DNA of 64,000 bases from Polynucleobacter sp. HIN7 (GTDB lineage: Bacteria; Pseudomonadota; Gammaproteobacteria; Burkholderiales; Burkholderiaceae), in assembly GCF_030297595.1 (NCBI RefSeq), contig NZ_AP028138.1:248001-312000 (forward strand), given 5' to 3'. The translations under genes and the position numbers were made by a program. Positions 27,610 through 37,787 of this stretch are shown here, piece after piece. Below the pieces are notes generated by a model. The model saw nothing but the letters and a program-made list of their open reading frames with translations, did no database searches and was not told the origin of the DNA. Position 1 is the first letter of the stretch. Every line of letters begins with the position of its first letter.

Positions 27610-28554
27610 ATGACAGTAAATTCGATGAATTCAAAAAATCGCAAGGGCATTATTTTGGCGGGAGGCTCGGGTACTCGTTTGTATCCGGTTACTCAAGCGG
27701 TCTCCAAGCAACTCATGCCCGTCTATGACAAGCCAATGGTCTATTACCCGCTAACAACCCTCATGCTCGCTGGTATTCGCGATATTTTGTTGATTTCTAC
27801 TCCGCACGACACGCCGCGCTTTACCGAGTTATTAGGCGATGGTTCGCAGTGGGGATTGAACATCAGTTACTGCGTCCAACCTTCACCCGATGGTTTAGCT
27901 CAGGCCTTTATTTTGGGCCGGTCTTTTGTGGGCGATCATCCCAGCGCCTTGGTATTGGGCGACAATATTTTCTATGGACACGAACTCGTGGAGCAACTGC
28001 AACGGGCGAATGCACAGTCCGCTGGTGCAACGGTATTTGCCTATCACGTGAATGATCCGGAGCGTTATGGTGTGGTGGAGTTTGATCAACACTACAAAGC
28101 CATCTCGATTGAAGAAAAACCTGCAAAGCCGCGCAGTAATTATGCGGTCACCGGCCTTTATTTTTACGATCATCAGGTATGCGATATTGCTGCTTCGATT
28201 AAACCCAGCGCCAGGGGTGAGCTTGAGATTACGGATGTGAACCGTGCTTATCTCAATAACAATGCCTTGAGTGTTGAAATCATGGGGCGCGGCTATGCTT
28301 GGCTCGATACCGGCACACACGATTCCTTACTCGATGCCGCAGGTTTTATCGCTACACTTCAAAAACGCCAAGGTCTCATGGTGGCATGTCCTGAAGAAAT
28401 TGCCTACCGACACGGTTGGATTAGCCAAGAAGCTGTGGAGAAGGTGGCTAATCAACTCAGTAAAAGTAGTTATGGTCAGTATCTATCCAAAATGCTTCAT
28501 GAGTTAAATACCAGCGCACAGCCAATTGGTTTGTCTGCCAAAGCAAAATCATGA
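27610..28554 (+). CDS. rfbA: Glucose-1-phosphate thymidylyltransferase
   Basis: This 314-residue enzyme forms dTDP-glucose from glucose-1-phosphate and dTTP. The nucleotide-binding start is [16 protein letters not shown] (residues 14-29). [27 protein letters not shown] and the metal-site text VLGDNIFYG are diagnostic. It overlaps rfbC by 4 bp (ATGA). A short N-terminal extension of about 12 residues precedes the usual start, and an inner ATG is possible. Confidence 0.97.
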   Translation: MTVNSMNSKNRKGIILAGGSGTRLYPVTQAVSKQLMPVYDKPMVYYPLTTLMLAGIRDILLISTPHDTPRFTELLGDGSQWGLNISYCVQPSPDGLAQAFILGRSFVGDHPSALVLGDNIFYGHELVEQLQRANAQSAGATVFAYHVNDPERYGVVEFDQHYKAISIEEKPAKPRSNYAVTGLYFYDHQVCDIAASIKPSARGELEITDVNRAYLNNNALSVEIMGRGYAWLDTGTHDSLLDAAGFIATLQKRQGLMVACPEEIAYRHGWISQEAVEKVANQLSKSSYGQYLSKMLHELNTSAQPIGLSAKAKS

Positions 28555-29123
28555 CTATCGATACCAATCCGAAATTGCAAGTCAAGCCCACCGCGATCCC
28601 GGAGGTCTTGGTAGTCGAACCCAAGGTCTTTGGGGATCAGCGCGGTTGGTTTACTGAATCCTTTAATGCCAAGGATTTTGCCAACGCGACTGGGCTGACT
28701 GTGGAGTTTGTGCAAGATAACCATTCCTTCTCACGGCAGTGGACACTGCGGGGGATGCATTACCAACTCGAACACACGCAAGGCAAACTGGTGCGAGTGG
28801 TCGCTGGTTCTGTCTTTGATGTGGCTGTGGACTTACGCAAAGACTCATCGACTTTTGGTCAGTGGGTGGGTGAAATATTAAGTGCTCAAAACCATCGCCA
28901 ACTGTGGATTCCACCGGGCTTTGCGCATGGTTTTTTAGTGTTATCCGATACCGCAGAGTTTTTATACAAAACCACCGATTACTACGATCCAAAGAGTGAA
29001 GTCTGTTTGTCATGGTGCGACCCCACCATCGCGATCCAATGGCCCATTCCAGCGGGCGTAGAAGTTTCGCTCAATACTAAAGATACGGCAGGTCTATCCT
29101 GGGAGCAGGCCCCCAAGTTTTAG
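28551..29123 (+). CDS. rfbC: dTDP-4-dehydrorhamnose 3,5-epimerase
   Basis: The 190-residue cupin-fold enzyme converts dTDP-4-keto-6-deoxyglucose to the L-rhamno form. The catalytic His/Asp region shows as [19 protein letters not shown], and [16 protein letters not shown] carries the second signature. It closes the rhamnose operon, 48 bp before waaC. With rfbA, rfbB and rfbD, the complete pathway to dTDP-L-rhamnose is present. Confidence 0.96.
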   Translation: MTIDTNPKLQVKPTAIPEVLVVEPKVFGDQRGWFTESFNAKDFANATGLTVEFVQDNHSFSRQWTLRGMHYQLEHTQGKLVRVVAGSVFDVAVDLRKDSSTFGQWVGEILSAQNHRQLWIPPGFAHGFLVLSDTAEFLYKTTDYYDPKSEVCLSWCDPTIAIQWPIPAGVEVSLNTKDTAGLSWEQAPKF

Positions 29124-29171
29124 TGGTATCAACCGAGTCGCTCTGAAAGCCAGGCGGAATGAGCGAAGCCC

Positions 29172-30338
29172 ATGACTAAACCATACGATAATCGAGCCAT
29201 GGCTAGTTCATCGCAGACACAAGGGTCACAGCACACATCTGTCGATCAGACTGATCAGGCAGGGTTGATCACTCAAGAAGGGGATGCCCCCAAAATCTTG
29301 ATCGTTAAGCTCTCGTCCTTAGGCGATGTGCTCCATACCCTGCCCATCGTTTGGGATTTGCGCAAGCGCCTACCCCATGCGCAAATCGATTGGATTGTGG
29401 AAGAGGCCTATGTCCCATTACTGAAACCCTTAGAAACCACGAGCACATTTAGAGGGATTGATCGAATTATTCCGCTCGCGTTTCGGCGCTGGCGCAAAAG
29501 CCTTTGGAGTCGAAGTACCTGGCATGAGTTTTTAGCGATGCGCCAAATACTGCAAGCCACGACCTACGATGTGATTCTTGAAACGCAAGGCTTAATCAAA
29601 TCTGCCTTGGTGTGCGCACTTGCAAAAAAATCCGCTCATGCCGTGGTTGCGGGTCTGGGGAATGCCACGGAGTACTCAGGCTATGAACCACTGGCACGCT
29701 TTTTTTATACCCAAGCAGTGCATGTGCCTAAACAGTGCCACGCGGTTGATCGTGCGCGTTGGGTGATGTGCTCGGCAATGGACTGGCCACTCATTAAACG
29801 CGAGGCCGAACCACCGCAGTTTTATCCCCCTGAATTTGTAAAGCATCTTCCACTCCTACCCCTCGAGGACCTTTCAAGCGATGCTAATGATCCCATCGCG
29901 AAGTATGTGCTGTGTTTTCATTCCACGGCGCGCGCCGCCAAGCGCTGGGCTAATGAGTCCTGGATTGATCTAGGAAAATCATTGGCTAAAGAAGGCTACC
30001 GATTGGTGCTCCCTTGGGGGAATGCTAGCGAAAAGCAAGTAAGCGAAACCATCGCGAGTCACATTCCGGGAGCAATCGTTCCAAGAGCCATCTCAATTGA
30101 AGAGGCCTATTCGCTCATTGCCCATGCCGCACTCGTTCTGGGTGTGGACACCGGTTTAACCCATGTGGCCGCCGTTTTGGGTAAACCCACGGTCGAGATT
30201 TATTGCGATTCCCCGAGGTGGAAAACCGAAGGCTATTGGTCAGAGCGTATTTCCAATCACGGCGATGTGGGGCATCCGCCTGAAGTGGCTGAGGTGCTTG
30301 CGGCTTGTCAGCGATTAATGACGCAGTCATCGATTTGA
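29172..30338 (+). CDS. waaC: Lipopolysaccharide heptosyltransferase I
   Basis: This 388-residue GT9 enzyme adds the first heptose to Kdo in the LPS core. The family start ILIVKLSSLGDVLHTLPIV is at about residues 42-60, so there is an extra Ser/Thr/Gln-rich head of about 40 residues. The late motifs GVDTGLTHVAAVLGKPTVEIYC shortened around 320-341 are typical of WaaC/WaaF. No Met falls inside the head except near residue 10, so an alternative start would need TTG. It converges with the gmd-like gene. Confidence 0.88.
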   Translation: MTKPYDNRAMASSSQTQGSQHTSVDQTDQAGLITQEGDAPKILIVKLSSLGDVLHTLPIVWDLRKRLPHAQIDWIVEEAYVPLLKPLETTSTFRGIDRIIPLAFRRWRKSLWSRSTWHEFLAMRQILQATTYDVILETQGLIKSALVCALAKKSAHAVVAGLGNATEYSGYEPLARFFYTQAVHVPKQCHAVDRARWVMCSAMDWPLIKREAEPPQFYPPEFVKHLPLLPLEDLSSDANDPIAKYVLCFHSTARAAKRWANESWIDLGKSLAKEGYRLVLPWGNASEKQVSETIASHIPGAIVPRAISIEEAYSLIAHAALVLGVDTGLTHVAAVLGKPTVEIYCDSPRWKTEGYWSERISNHGDVGHPPEVAEVLAACQRLMTQSSI

Positions 30339-30388
30339 TTCATCGGAGTAAAACGAGAGTCTACTGTCTACTAAGCGTACCAAGCGTG

Positions 30389-31354
30389 CTAAGCAAGCTT
30401 TTGCGCTTGAGCAGCGCACATACGCTCAATCACTCCATCAATATCGGTAGGTTTTTTCCACTTCAGTTGTTGAATGGCCCGCTCGGGATTGCCCACACTG
30501 TATTGAATTTCATTGGGTCGGAAAAATGCTGGGTTGATTTCTACGTGTTGTTGCCAATCCAAATCAAAGTATTCAAAGGCTTTCGCGACAAAGTAGGTGA
30601 GGGACTCCATGCGGCCCGTCGCGATTACAAAATCATCAGGCTTATCCTGCTGCATCATGAGCCACATGGCTTCTACATACTCCGGGGCCCAGCCCCAATC
30701 GCGGCAGATCTCTAAATTCCCCAGTTGGATCTTTTGAAGTAGCCCCGCTTTAATTTTGCTAGCCCCCACAATGATTTTTTGGGTGACAAAGCGCTCTGGA
30801 CGCAAGGGCGATTCGTGGTTAAACAGAATCCCCGTGCAAGCATATAAGCCATAAGACTCGCGGTAGCTGTTAATGAGCCACTTGGCGGTTGATTTTGCAA
30901 CAGCATAGGGACTTCGGGGTGCAAAGGGTGTGGATTCATTGGCGGGGGTCGTGCCAGTATCACCAAAACACTCGCTGGAGCCTGCATTGTAAAAACGCAC
31001 AGACTTTCCCAATACCCGAATGACTTCTAGGATGTTGAGCGTGCCAATCGCGATACTCTCGATCGCTTCGACCGGCTGTTCAAACGAGAGCCCCACTGAG
31101 GTTTGGCCAGCAAGGTTGTAAATCTCATCGGGATCGCAGCTTTGGATGGCATTAAACACACTACGAAAATCATTAATGGAGACGGAAAGAAGTTTGACTT
31201 GTTCGCGAATCCCCAAAATATTTAAATTATGAAAAGAGGAGGCCATTACATCGCGCGATGAACCGGTCACGGTATAGCCTTTGCCTAAAAGGTATTGGGC
31301 GAGGTAGGCGCCGTCTTGGCCGGTGATACCAATAATAAGGGCTTTTTTACTCAT
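30389..31354 (-). CDS. GDP-mannose 4,6-dehydratase-like SDR (second copy)
   Basis: The 321-residue extended SDR has the start IIGITGQDGAYLAQYLL. It also has YNAGSSECFG, where Gmd usually has STSE-like text, and the YxxxK pair in [32 protein letters not shown] is a Gmd hallmark. It is about 55 residues shorter than the second gene at 33 kb and lacks its GDV-IV-IDP-YRP insert. It may act on GDP-mannose in another branch, for example toward GDP-D-rhamnose, but no rmd gene is seen here. It is the only minus-strand gene in this stretch. Confidence 0.8.
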   Translation of the reverse strand: MSKKALIIGITGQDGAYLAQYLLGKGYTVTGSSRDVMASSFHNLNILGIREQVKLLSVSINDFRSVFNAIQSCDPDEIYNLAGQTSVGLSFEQPVEAIESIAIGTLNILEVIRVLGKSVRFYNAGSSECFGDTGTTPANESTPFAPRSPYAVAKSTAKWLINSYRESYGLYACTGILFNHESPLRPERFVTQKIIVGASKIKAGLLQKIQLGNLEICRDWGWAPEYVEAMWLMMQQDKPDDFVIATGRMESLTYFVAKAFEYFDLDWQQHVEINPAFFRPNEIQYSVGNPERAIQQLKWKKPTDIDGVIERMCAAQAQKLA

Positions 31355-31512
31355 ACGCTAATGATACGAACTTTTCCACAGCGCGAGCAGCGCCAGGTTT
31401 TCATGAGGATCCATGCAGCGTTCGAAGTCAGGGGTAGAGGACCTCAGCTTAGATCCCTTGTGGGAGCCTTTGCTTCTCCCCTTCCCCCTTTACAATACGA
31501 TTATTCTGAAAA

Positions 31513-33024
31513 ATGATACGAATTGTGCCCAATCCTAATTTAAGCTCCAAAGTCATCCCTGTCATTCTTTGTGGCGGCTCGGGTACGCGTTTGTGGCCCT
31601 TATCGCGCTCGGGATTTCCGAAGCAATTTCTTGTTCTCTCAAGTAATGAAGACCAGCATAGCCTTTTTCAGCAGGCTCTAAGCCGCGCTCAAAAAGTCAT
31701 TGGGTCTCATGCGCATGACGAGCCAGCCTTAATAGTGACTAATGAAGAGCATCGGTTTTTAGTACTCGATCAATTGCGTGAGTTAAAGGATGTAAAGGCA
31801 ACGTTGCTACTCGAGCCGGTAGCGCGTAACACTGCCCCGGCGCTCACGCTAGCGGCATTGTGTGCACAGGCGCAAGGCGATGACCCCATTTTGCTTATTA
31901 CCCCAGCTGATCAAACGATTACTAATCAACCTGCTTTTGAGCTGGCGATGCACTCCGCATTGCAGATCGCGCAATCCGGGGCAATCGCCATCTTGGGCGT
32001 GACCCCCACTGGCCCAGAGACTGGCTACGGGTACATCAAGGCCAAGGTCAATGCTCAGGTCAATATTCAGGGAGCGGGCGATATTGGCATGACCGTTGAG
32101 CGTTTTGTTGAAAAGCCCGATGTGGCAACTGCGACTCAGTATTTAAAGGAGGGTGGCTACTATTGGAATGGTGGCATGTTTGTACTCAAAGCCAGCGTAT
32201 GGCTTGCAGCCCTCCAGGCATTTCGCCCAGACATTTTGCAGGCTAGCACTCAAGCGTGGGCTGGTAAAACCAGTGACGCGCACGATGGCACCGTATTTAT
32301 TCGTCCGGACAAGGCCTTGTTTGAAGCGATTCCGAGTGAGTCGATTGATTATGCGGTGATTGAGCAATGCCCGGGTAGTCGATTTCCCATTCAAATGGTG
32401 CCATTGGACGCGGGTTGGAATGACCTGGGTGCTTGGGATGCGGTTTGGCAAGTCGGCGCTCCAGATAATGCCGGGAATGTGACACGGGGTGATACCGTTT
32501 TGGATCAAACCACTAATAGCCTTGTGTATTCAAGCACGCGTCTAGTAAGTGCAGTGGGCGTGAACGATCTCGTGATTGTGGAGACTGCCGATGCGGTCTT
32601 AGTAGCGAATCGCGCCAATAGTCAAGAGGTCAAGGCGATTGTGAGCCGCTTAGAGAAAGCAGGGCGTGAAGAGAAAAACCTGCATCGCAAAGTCAATCGC
32701 CCCTGGGGTTGGTATGACAGTGTTGATGAGGGCGAGCGCTTTAAAGTCAAGCGCATTCAAGTTAAACCCGGAGCGAGTTTATCGCTGCAAATGCATCATC
32801 ACCGCGCTGAGCATTGGATTGTAGTCAAAGGTATTGCCGAGATTACCAATGGTGATCAGGTGCTGACTTTGCATGAAAATCAAAGCACTTTCATCCCCCA
32901 AGGGCAAACCCATCGCTTAGCCAACCCCGGCACGGAGCCTTTGGAAATTATTGAGGTTCAATCCGGCTCTTACTTGGGTGAGGATGATATTGTGCGCTTT
33001 GAAGACACCTATGGGCGACAATAA
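31513..33024 (+). CDS. manC: Mannose-1-phosphate guanylyltransferase / mannose-6-phosphate isomerase
   Basis: The 503-residue bifunctional protein supplies GDP-mannose. The N-terminal nucleotidyltransferase (about 15-355) has [17 protein letters not shown], and the FVEKPD text is typical. The C-terminal cupin (about 395-500, [20 protein letters not shown] shortened) is the type II phosphomannose isomerase. No phosphomannomutase gene is in the window. A TACAAT element about 20 bp before the start could be a -10 box. It heads the manC-gmd-fcl series. Confidence 0.96.
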   Translation: MIRIVPNPNLSSKVIPVILCGGSGTRLWPLSRSGFPKQFLVLSSNEDQHSLFQQALSRAQKVIGSHAHDEPALIVTNEEHRFLVLDQLRELKDVKATLLLEPVARNTAPALTLAALCAQAQGDDPILLITPADQTITNQPAFELAMHSALQIAQSGAIAILGVTPTGPETGYGYIKAKVNAQVNIQGAGDIGMTVERFVEKPDVATATQYLKEGGYYWNGGMFVLKASVWLAALQAFRPDILQASTQAWAGKTSDAHDGTVFIRPDKALFEAIPSESIDYAVIEQCPGSRFPIQMVPLDAGWNDLGAWDAVWQVGAPDNAGNVTRGDTVLDQTTNSLVYSSTRLVSAVGVNDLVIVETADAVLVANRANSQEVKAIVSRLEKAGREEKNLHRKVNRPWGWYDSVDEGERFKVKRIQVKPGASLSLQMHHHRAEHWIVVKGIAEITNGDQVLTLHENQSTFIPQGQTHRLANPGTEPLEIIEVQSGSYLGEDDIVRFEDTYGRQ

Positions 33025-33059
33025 GCTCAATGACGAACAATGGAGTTAAGAGGGAAGCC

Positions 33060-34193
33060 ATGAGTAAAAATCAAGCCAAAGTTGCTTTAATTACCGGAAT
33101 CACTGGTCAAGACGGCTCTTACCTTGCAGAATTTCTATTAGAGAAGGGCTATGTGGTGCATGGCATTAAACGCCGCGCTTCACTCTTTAATACCGAGCGT
33201 ATTGACCACCTCTACGAAGATCCGCATGTCAATCATCCTCATTTGATTCTCCACTATGGGGATCTCACGGATACCAGTAATTTGGTACGCATTATTCAGC
33301 AAACCCAGCCCGATGAAATTTATAACCTGGGTGCGCAAAGTCATGTGGCGGTCTCCTTTGAGTCCCCCGAATACACGGCAGATGTGGATGCGATTGGGGC
33401 GCTACGTATGCTCGAAGCAATTCGTATTTTGGGCTTAGAGAAGAAAACCCGCTTTTACCAAGCATCGACCTCTGAGCTTTATGGCCTAGTACAGGAGATC
33501 CCGCAAAAGGAAACGACCCCCTTTTATCCTAGAAGCCCCTATGCAGTCGCGAAACTCTATGCTTACTGGATTACCGTGAACTACCGGGAAGCCTACGGCA
33601 TGTATGCGTGTAACGGCATTCTCTTTAACCATGAATCCAAACGCCGCGGCGAGACCTTTGTCACGCGCAAAGTCACCCGGGGCCTTGCGAATATCGCCCA
33701 GGGCTTAGAGAAATGCCTCTACATGGGTAATATCGATGCGCTTCGCGATTGGGGTCATGCCAAAGACTACGTACGTATGCAGTGGTTGATGCTCCAACAA
33801 GACAGGCCCGAGGATTTTGTGATTGCGACTGGCGTGCAATATACGGTGCGTGAGTTCATTCAAAAGAGCGCCAACGAGTTAGGAATTGCACTCAGATTTG
33901 AAGGCAAAGCGGAGGCCGAGAAGGCGATCGTGGCCAAGATTGAGGGGGATAAGGCCCCCGCTCTTAAAGTGGGCGATGTGATTGTGCAAATCGATCCCCA
34001 TTACTACCGCCCCACCGAAGTCGAGACTCTCCTGGGTGATCCCACCAAGGCCAAAGAGAAGCTCGGTTGGGTCCCTGAGATTACTTTGGATCAAATGATT
34101 CAAGAGATGGTGACTCACGATCTTGAAAAAGCCAAGCAGCATGCATTACTAAAACAGCATGGTTATGCGGTGGCAGTGGGTAAGGAAAAATAA
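33060..34193 (+). CDS. gmd: GDP-mannose 4,6-dehydratase
   Basis: The protein has about 377 residues from ATG 33060; an upstream ATG at 33030 adds ten residues not needed by the family. It makes GDP-4-keto-6-deoxymannose. The NADP motif [19 protein letters not shown] is near the start. The texts [19 protein letters not shown] and [19 protein letters not shown] carry the catalytic residues. The late [21 protein letters not shown] is diagnostic. It is followed by an 11-bp tandem repeat and then fcl. Confidence 0.97.
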   Translation: MSKNQAKVALITGITGQDGSYLAEFLLEKGYVVHGIKRRASLFNTERIDHLYEDPHVNHPHLILHYGDLTDTSNLVRIIQQTQPDEIYNLGAQSHVAVSFESPEYTADVDAIGALRMLEAIRILGLEKKTRFYQASTSELYGLVQEIPQKETTPFYPRSPYAVAKLYAYWITVNYREAYGMYACNGILFNHESKRRGETFVTRKVTRGLANIAQGLEKCLYMGNIDALRDWGHAKDYVRMQWLMLQQDRPEDFVIATGVQYTVREFIQKSANELGIALRFEGKAEAEKAIVAKIEGDKAPALKVGDVIVQIDPHYYRPTEVETLLGDPTKAKEKLGWVPEITLDQMIQEMVTHDLEKAKQHALLKQHGYAVAVGKEK

Positions 34194-34195
34194 TT

Positions 34196-34239
34196 GAAAA
34201 GTAAGCAAAAAGTAAGCAAAGAGTAAGCAAAAAGTAATC
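34196..34239. repeat. Four tandem 11-bp repeats between gmd and fcl
   Basis: The units GAAAAGTAAGC, AAAAAGTAAGC, AAAGAGTAAGC and AAAAAGTAATC follow each other without gaps, starting 2 bp after the gmd stop. The spacing equals about one helical turn of DNA. It could arise by slippage or form a protein-binding or mRNA element. No function is shown. Confidence 0.85.
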
Positions 34240-34287
34240 GAACGGCAAAACACGCTTAACTCTCTAGTAACGAATTTAGGACTCTTC

Positions 34288-35268
34288 TTGGCAACCGATC
34301 TTCAGCAAAAAATCTACATCGCGGGCCACCGGGGTATGGTGGGATCAGCCATTGTGCGAGAGTTAGAGCGCCAAGGGTATACCAATCTCATTTATCGCAC
34401 GCACCAGGAATTGGATCTTACCAATCAAGCCGCAGTTCGTGATTTTTTTGAGACTGAAAAACCCGATCAGGTGTATTTAGCCGCAGCCAAGGTAGGCGGG
34501 ATTTATGCCAATAACACCTATCCTGCACAATTCATTTATGAGAACCTGATGGTGCAAAACAACGTAATTCATCAGGCGTTTATGAGCGGCGTTAAAAAAC
34601 TCTTGTTTTTAGGGTCAAGCTGCATTTATCCCAAGTTAGTCCCGCAACCCATGGCGGAGGATGCACTCTTGACTGGGAAGCTCGAGCCCACCAATGAACC
34701 CTATGCGATTGCCAAAATTGCAGGAATCAAAATGTGCGAAAGTTATAACCGCCAATACGGCAAAAGCCATGGGGTGGACTATCGCTCGGTGATGCCCACC
34801 AATCTGTATGGCCCAGGGGATAATTACCATCCTGAAAATAGCCACGTGATTCCGGCACTCATTCGGCGTTTTCATGAGGCAAAGATCAATCGCTCACCCG
34901 AGGTCACGATTTGGGGAACTGGTACTCCCAAGCGTGAATTTTTATATGTCGATGATATGGCTGCTGCTAGCGTGTTTGTCATGCAGCTCGATCCAGTAGC
35001 CTATGAAGCACAAACTGAGCCCATGCAGAGTCATATCAATGTGGGTTTTGGTAGCGATATCACGATTGCACAATTAGCCGATGCGATTGCCAAAGCGACT
35101 GGCTATCAAGGTCAAATCACCTTCGATCCGACAAAACCGGATGGATCGCCGCGCAAACTCATGGACTCTAAACGATTAAACCGTCTCGGGTGGAGCCCTA
35201 AGGTTGGGTTGAAAGAGGGCTTAGCCACTGCTTATGAAGAGTACGTGAAGCTGAATTTACGAAAATAG
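34288..35268 (+). CDS. fcl: GDP-L-fucose synthase
   Basis: The 326-residue epimerase/reductase turns the gmd product into GDP-L-fucose. The NADP motif [18 protein letters not shown] is at about residues 9-26. The texts [12 protein letters not shown] and [20 protein letters not shown] hold the catalytic Ser and Yxxx[23 protein letters not shown] is diagnostic. The start codon is TTG. It completes the GDP-fucose pathway with manC and gmd, and can feed the fucosyltransferase-like genes at 22.5-24.6 kb. Confidence 0.96.
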   Translation: MATDLQQKIYIAGHRGMVGSAIVRELERQGYTNLIYRTHQELDLTNQAAVRDFFETEKPDQVYLAAAKVGGIYANNTYPAQFIYENLMVQNNVIHQAFMSGVKKLLFLGSSCIYPKLVPQPMAEDALLTGKLEPTNEPYAIAKIAGIKMCESYNRQYGKSHGVDYRSVMPTNLYGPGDNYHPENSHVIPALIRRFHEAKINRSPEVTIWGTGTPKREFLYVDDMAAASVFVMQLDPVAYEAQTEPMQSHINVGFGSDITIAQLADAIAKATGYQGQITFDPTKPDGSPRKLMDSKRLNRLGWSPKVGLKEGLATAYEEYVKLNLRK

Positions 35269-35371
35269 CGCCAAAACTACCACTTGCAACCCATCGAGCC
35301 ATTAAGGGTCCTTTGGTCACTTCATGGATTTAAAATTTAGAATGATTTTGAAATTGATCCATTAGGACATC

Positions 35372-36400
35372 ATGAAGAGCGCGTTTCGCATTGACCACAT
35401 CCTATTGCGAATTCTCTTTGGCCGACGCTGGAGAGAAAAAGTGTGGGCATCCAAAGCGGACGTTGCTCGCTTGCAAGCTCACATCACGGCAACCACTACT
35501 CCATTTTTAATCAATCTGGATGGGGTGGAGCGCATCAAGCTTTCCTGGAGCACTCCAAACCCAGCGTATAACCCCAGTTTATTAAAAACACCCAGTGGCT
35601 ATTTGATGACCGCACGATCGAGTGCAGTCCATGTATTTAATGACCGCGTCTGCGTGACGAATCCCGATGCTCCTAAGGATGTCAATTATGTGATGTGGCT
35701 AGATGCGCAACTGAATATCATCAAATACGACATTCTGGATGAATCATTGTTGAGTAAGGATGCATCGGGTTGGACCTCTGCTCTTGAGGATATTCGACTA
35801 TTTGACTGGAAGGGTGAGGTGTGGGGCATTGCCGCCATTGGTAATCGCGCGGCGGGCGCCATTGGGCAGGTTATGGTTCAGCTTGATGGGCATCGGATTA
35901 CTCAGTATCAGGTCTTGCCGTCGCCACGAGGGCAGAAAGTAGAAAAGAATTGGATTCCGGTTACCCATGCATCGCAGTTAAAGTTGATTTATAGCGTAGA
36001 GCCATTGCAAATTCTTTCCATGCGTGCTCCCATGGAGCCAATCCGTTTGCCAGATAACTTTGATTCGGTAGCGGCTGAAGTGTCCTATCCGTATCGCGGG
36101 GGATCAAATTTAGTGCCATATGCCAACGGGTATTTGGCAGTGGTGCATTCAGCCCCAATCGCCTATCAAGGCGCTCGGATGTACACCCATCATTTCGTGC
36201 TCTTTAACCCCGATCTTCAGATCATTGAAATTGGCAGACCTTTTTTCATCGAACACATCGGAATTGAGATTGTGATGAGTATGGTTTTGCAAGACGATGG
36301 CGTTATCATTTCCTATGGTGTTGGGGATCGACTCTGTCGATTACTCAAGATTCCCCATACCGTGATAGATCGATTGATTTCGTGTGAATCGATTATTTAA
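35372..36400 (+). CDS. Beta-propeller protein, possibly GH130-like
   Basis: This 342-residue protein has no signal peptide. The repeated pattern of short strands with YNPSLLKTPSGYLMTAR, LEDIRLFDWKGEVWGIA, QKVEKNWIPV and RGGSNLVPYANGYLAVVHS resembles the five-bladed propeller of GH130 mannoside phosphorylases and related uncharacterised proteins of glycan loci. I can see the EKNW and GGS-L-P elements but cannot assign catalytic residues. Its 3' end overlaps the next gene by 17 bp. The role could be glycan trimming or transfer. Confidence 0.5.
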   Translation: MKSAFRIDHILLRILFGRRWREKVWASKADVARLQAHITATTTPFLINLDGVERIKLSWSTPNPAYNPSLLKTPSGYLMTARSSAVHVFNDRVCVTNPDAPKDVNYVMWLDAQLNIIKYDILDESLLSKDASGWTSALEDIRLFDWKGEVWGIAAIGNRAAGAIGQVMVQLDGHRITQYQVLPSPRGQKVEKNWIPVTHASQLKLIYSVEPLQILSMRAPMEPIRLPDNFDSVAAEVSYPYRGGSNLVPYANGYLAVVHSAPIAYQGARMYTHHFVLFNPDLQIIEIGRPFFIEHIGIEIVMSMVLQDDGVIISYGVGDRLCRLLKIPHTVIDRLISCESII

Positions 36401-37778
36401 TTTACCTTCCCTTGGTCTTGTGCTCATTATCATGAGCGCCATTCTTTTAGGATGTTGGGCAGTCAAAGACACCATTGCTCTACGTAATGCCATGCTATTT
36501 CTGGGGGCTCCAATCGCAGCGCTATATTGTTATCAAGTCTTTAAAACGCGGCATGATCAAGGGATAGCGATTTCGTTTTGGTATTTCATTCCAATTATTT
36601 TGATTGGTTTGATGTTTGGCTGGGTCATATTTCATTTCTTATTTCTAGCCCGATTTCCTGAGCTGCAATTTCAAGAATTGCGATCGACCTGGCTTCGGGC
36701 CTTTATGGGGGTGGTGTTGGGGTTGGCCACCGGAATGGCCATTACCAAGCGACCCGCGGCAGTGAATATCCTATGGCTTGGATTTGTACCGAGCTTTCTT
36801 TATTTGTACTACCAGTATGTACAAAAGGTAGCGATTGCCCAGAGTCTCTTTGCACCGGACTATCACGGTTATATTTTTTACGGCAAAATTAGTGGCGTTT
36901 TGGTTGGTACGATTTTCATCGCTGGAGTCTTGGGAACCCTGTTGGATTTATTTCCTCGCCTAGGCGCGCGTGCGAAGTGGGCAATGATTATTTTCTGGCT
37001 TTTTGCCACAGGTGTTGCCTTGTTTTCCTATGTCTTTATTTTTGATGCGCTCAACGGCGTTGGGCTGGGCTTTTTGATTTTTGGTGCAGTGGGTGTTGGA
37101 CTTTTGATTCGCCTAGTTCATTCTTTTTTCTCAAAACCCGAGATAAAAAAAGTTGTTATCCACTTCGTATTTTTAGTAAGTCTTGTTGGCGCTGCCGGAT
37201 GGTTTGGTTGGCATCAAGCGAAATTGAATCCTGGTTGGGCGAGCCTGCTCGAAGATATGAATATTGCAGTGAAAGTGCATGAGTACCCAAACTGGCAAGA
37301 TCCAGCCACCCTAGGTTTTCCAAAAAATGCCTTGGGAAAAGAGGTGCGCGGCAATACCTATGAGCGAGTGTCTTGGGCGGTCGTCGGCATGACGATTCTT
37401 GCTCCGCAAACCCCCTTGGGCGTGGGAATTCTTAGTCGACCATTTGGGGTGTTATTGAATGAAACATTCCCAAATAGTGCAAAAGGAATTATGTCAAGCC
37501 ATAGCGCATGGGTTGAATTGACTTTAGCATTTGGATTTCCTGCCTTAGTGCTGACATTAGGAGCGATTGGATCCTTGATGGTTCTAGCTTTTTATAGCAC
37601 CGGGCCCTTTCGGTACTTAGTGCTACTTTTTGGATTTTCGATCCTCTGTTTATATACTGTTGGCGAGGTCAGCCATCAACACGGGATTGAAATTTTATAT
37701 TTTTTGATTGCTTTGATGGCAGGACTTGTAATGCCAGTAGGACAAAGTAGTGATGATGTTAAACCGATTAAATCGTAA
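36384..37778 (+). CDS. O-antigen ligase/polymerase-like membrane protein
   Basis: The 464-residue protein has about ten to twelve membrane helices and a large loop (about residues 290-375) facing the periplasm. The loop region contains ERVSWAVVGMTILAP and SSHSAWVELTLAFGFPALV, which resembles the Wzy_C/WaaL region where a His follows a Ser-rich stretch. That makes ligase (WaaL) a little more likely than polymerase. The start is GTG at 36384. A second such protein is encoded at 38.9 kb. Confidence 0.7.
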   Translation: MNRLFNLPSLGLVLIIMSAILLGCWAVKDTIALRNAMLFLGAPIAALYCYQVFKTRHDQGIAISFWYFIPIILIGLMFGWVIFHFLFLARFPELQFQELRSTWLRAFMGVVLGLATGMAITKRPAAVNILWLGFVPSFLYLYYQYVQKVAIAQSLFAPDYHGYIFYGKISGVLVGTIFIAGVLGTLLDLFPRLGARAKWAMIIFWLFATGVALFSYVFIFDALNGVGLGFLIFGAVGVGLLIRLVHSFFSKPEIKKVVIHFVFLVSLVGAAGWFGWHQAKLNPGWASLLEDMNIAVKVHEYPNWQDPATLGFPKNALGKEVRGNTYERVSWAVVGMTILAPQTPLGVGILSRPFGVLLNETFPNSAKGIMSSHSAWVELTLAFGFPALVLTLGAIGSLMVLAFYSTGPFRYLVLLFGFSILCLYTVGEVSHQHGIEILYFLIALMAGLVMPVGQSSDDVKPIKS

Positions 37779-37787
37779 AGATTGATG

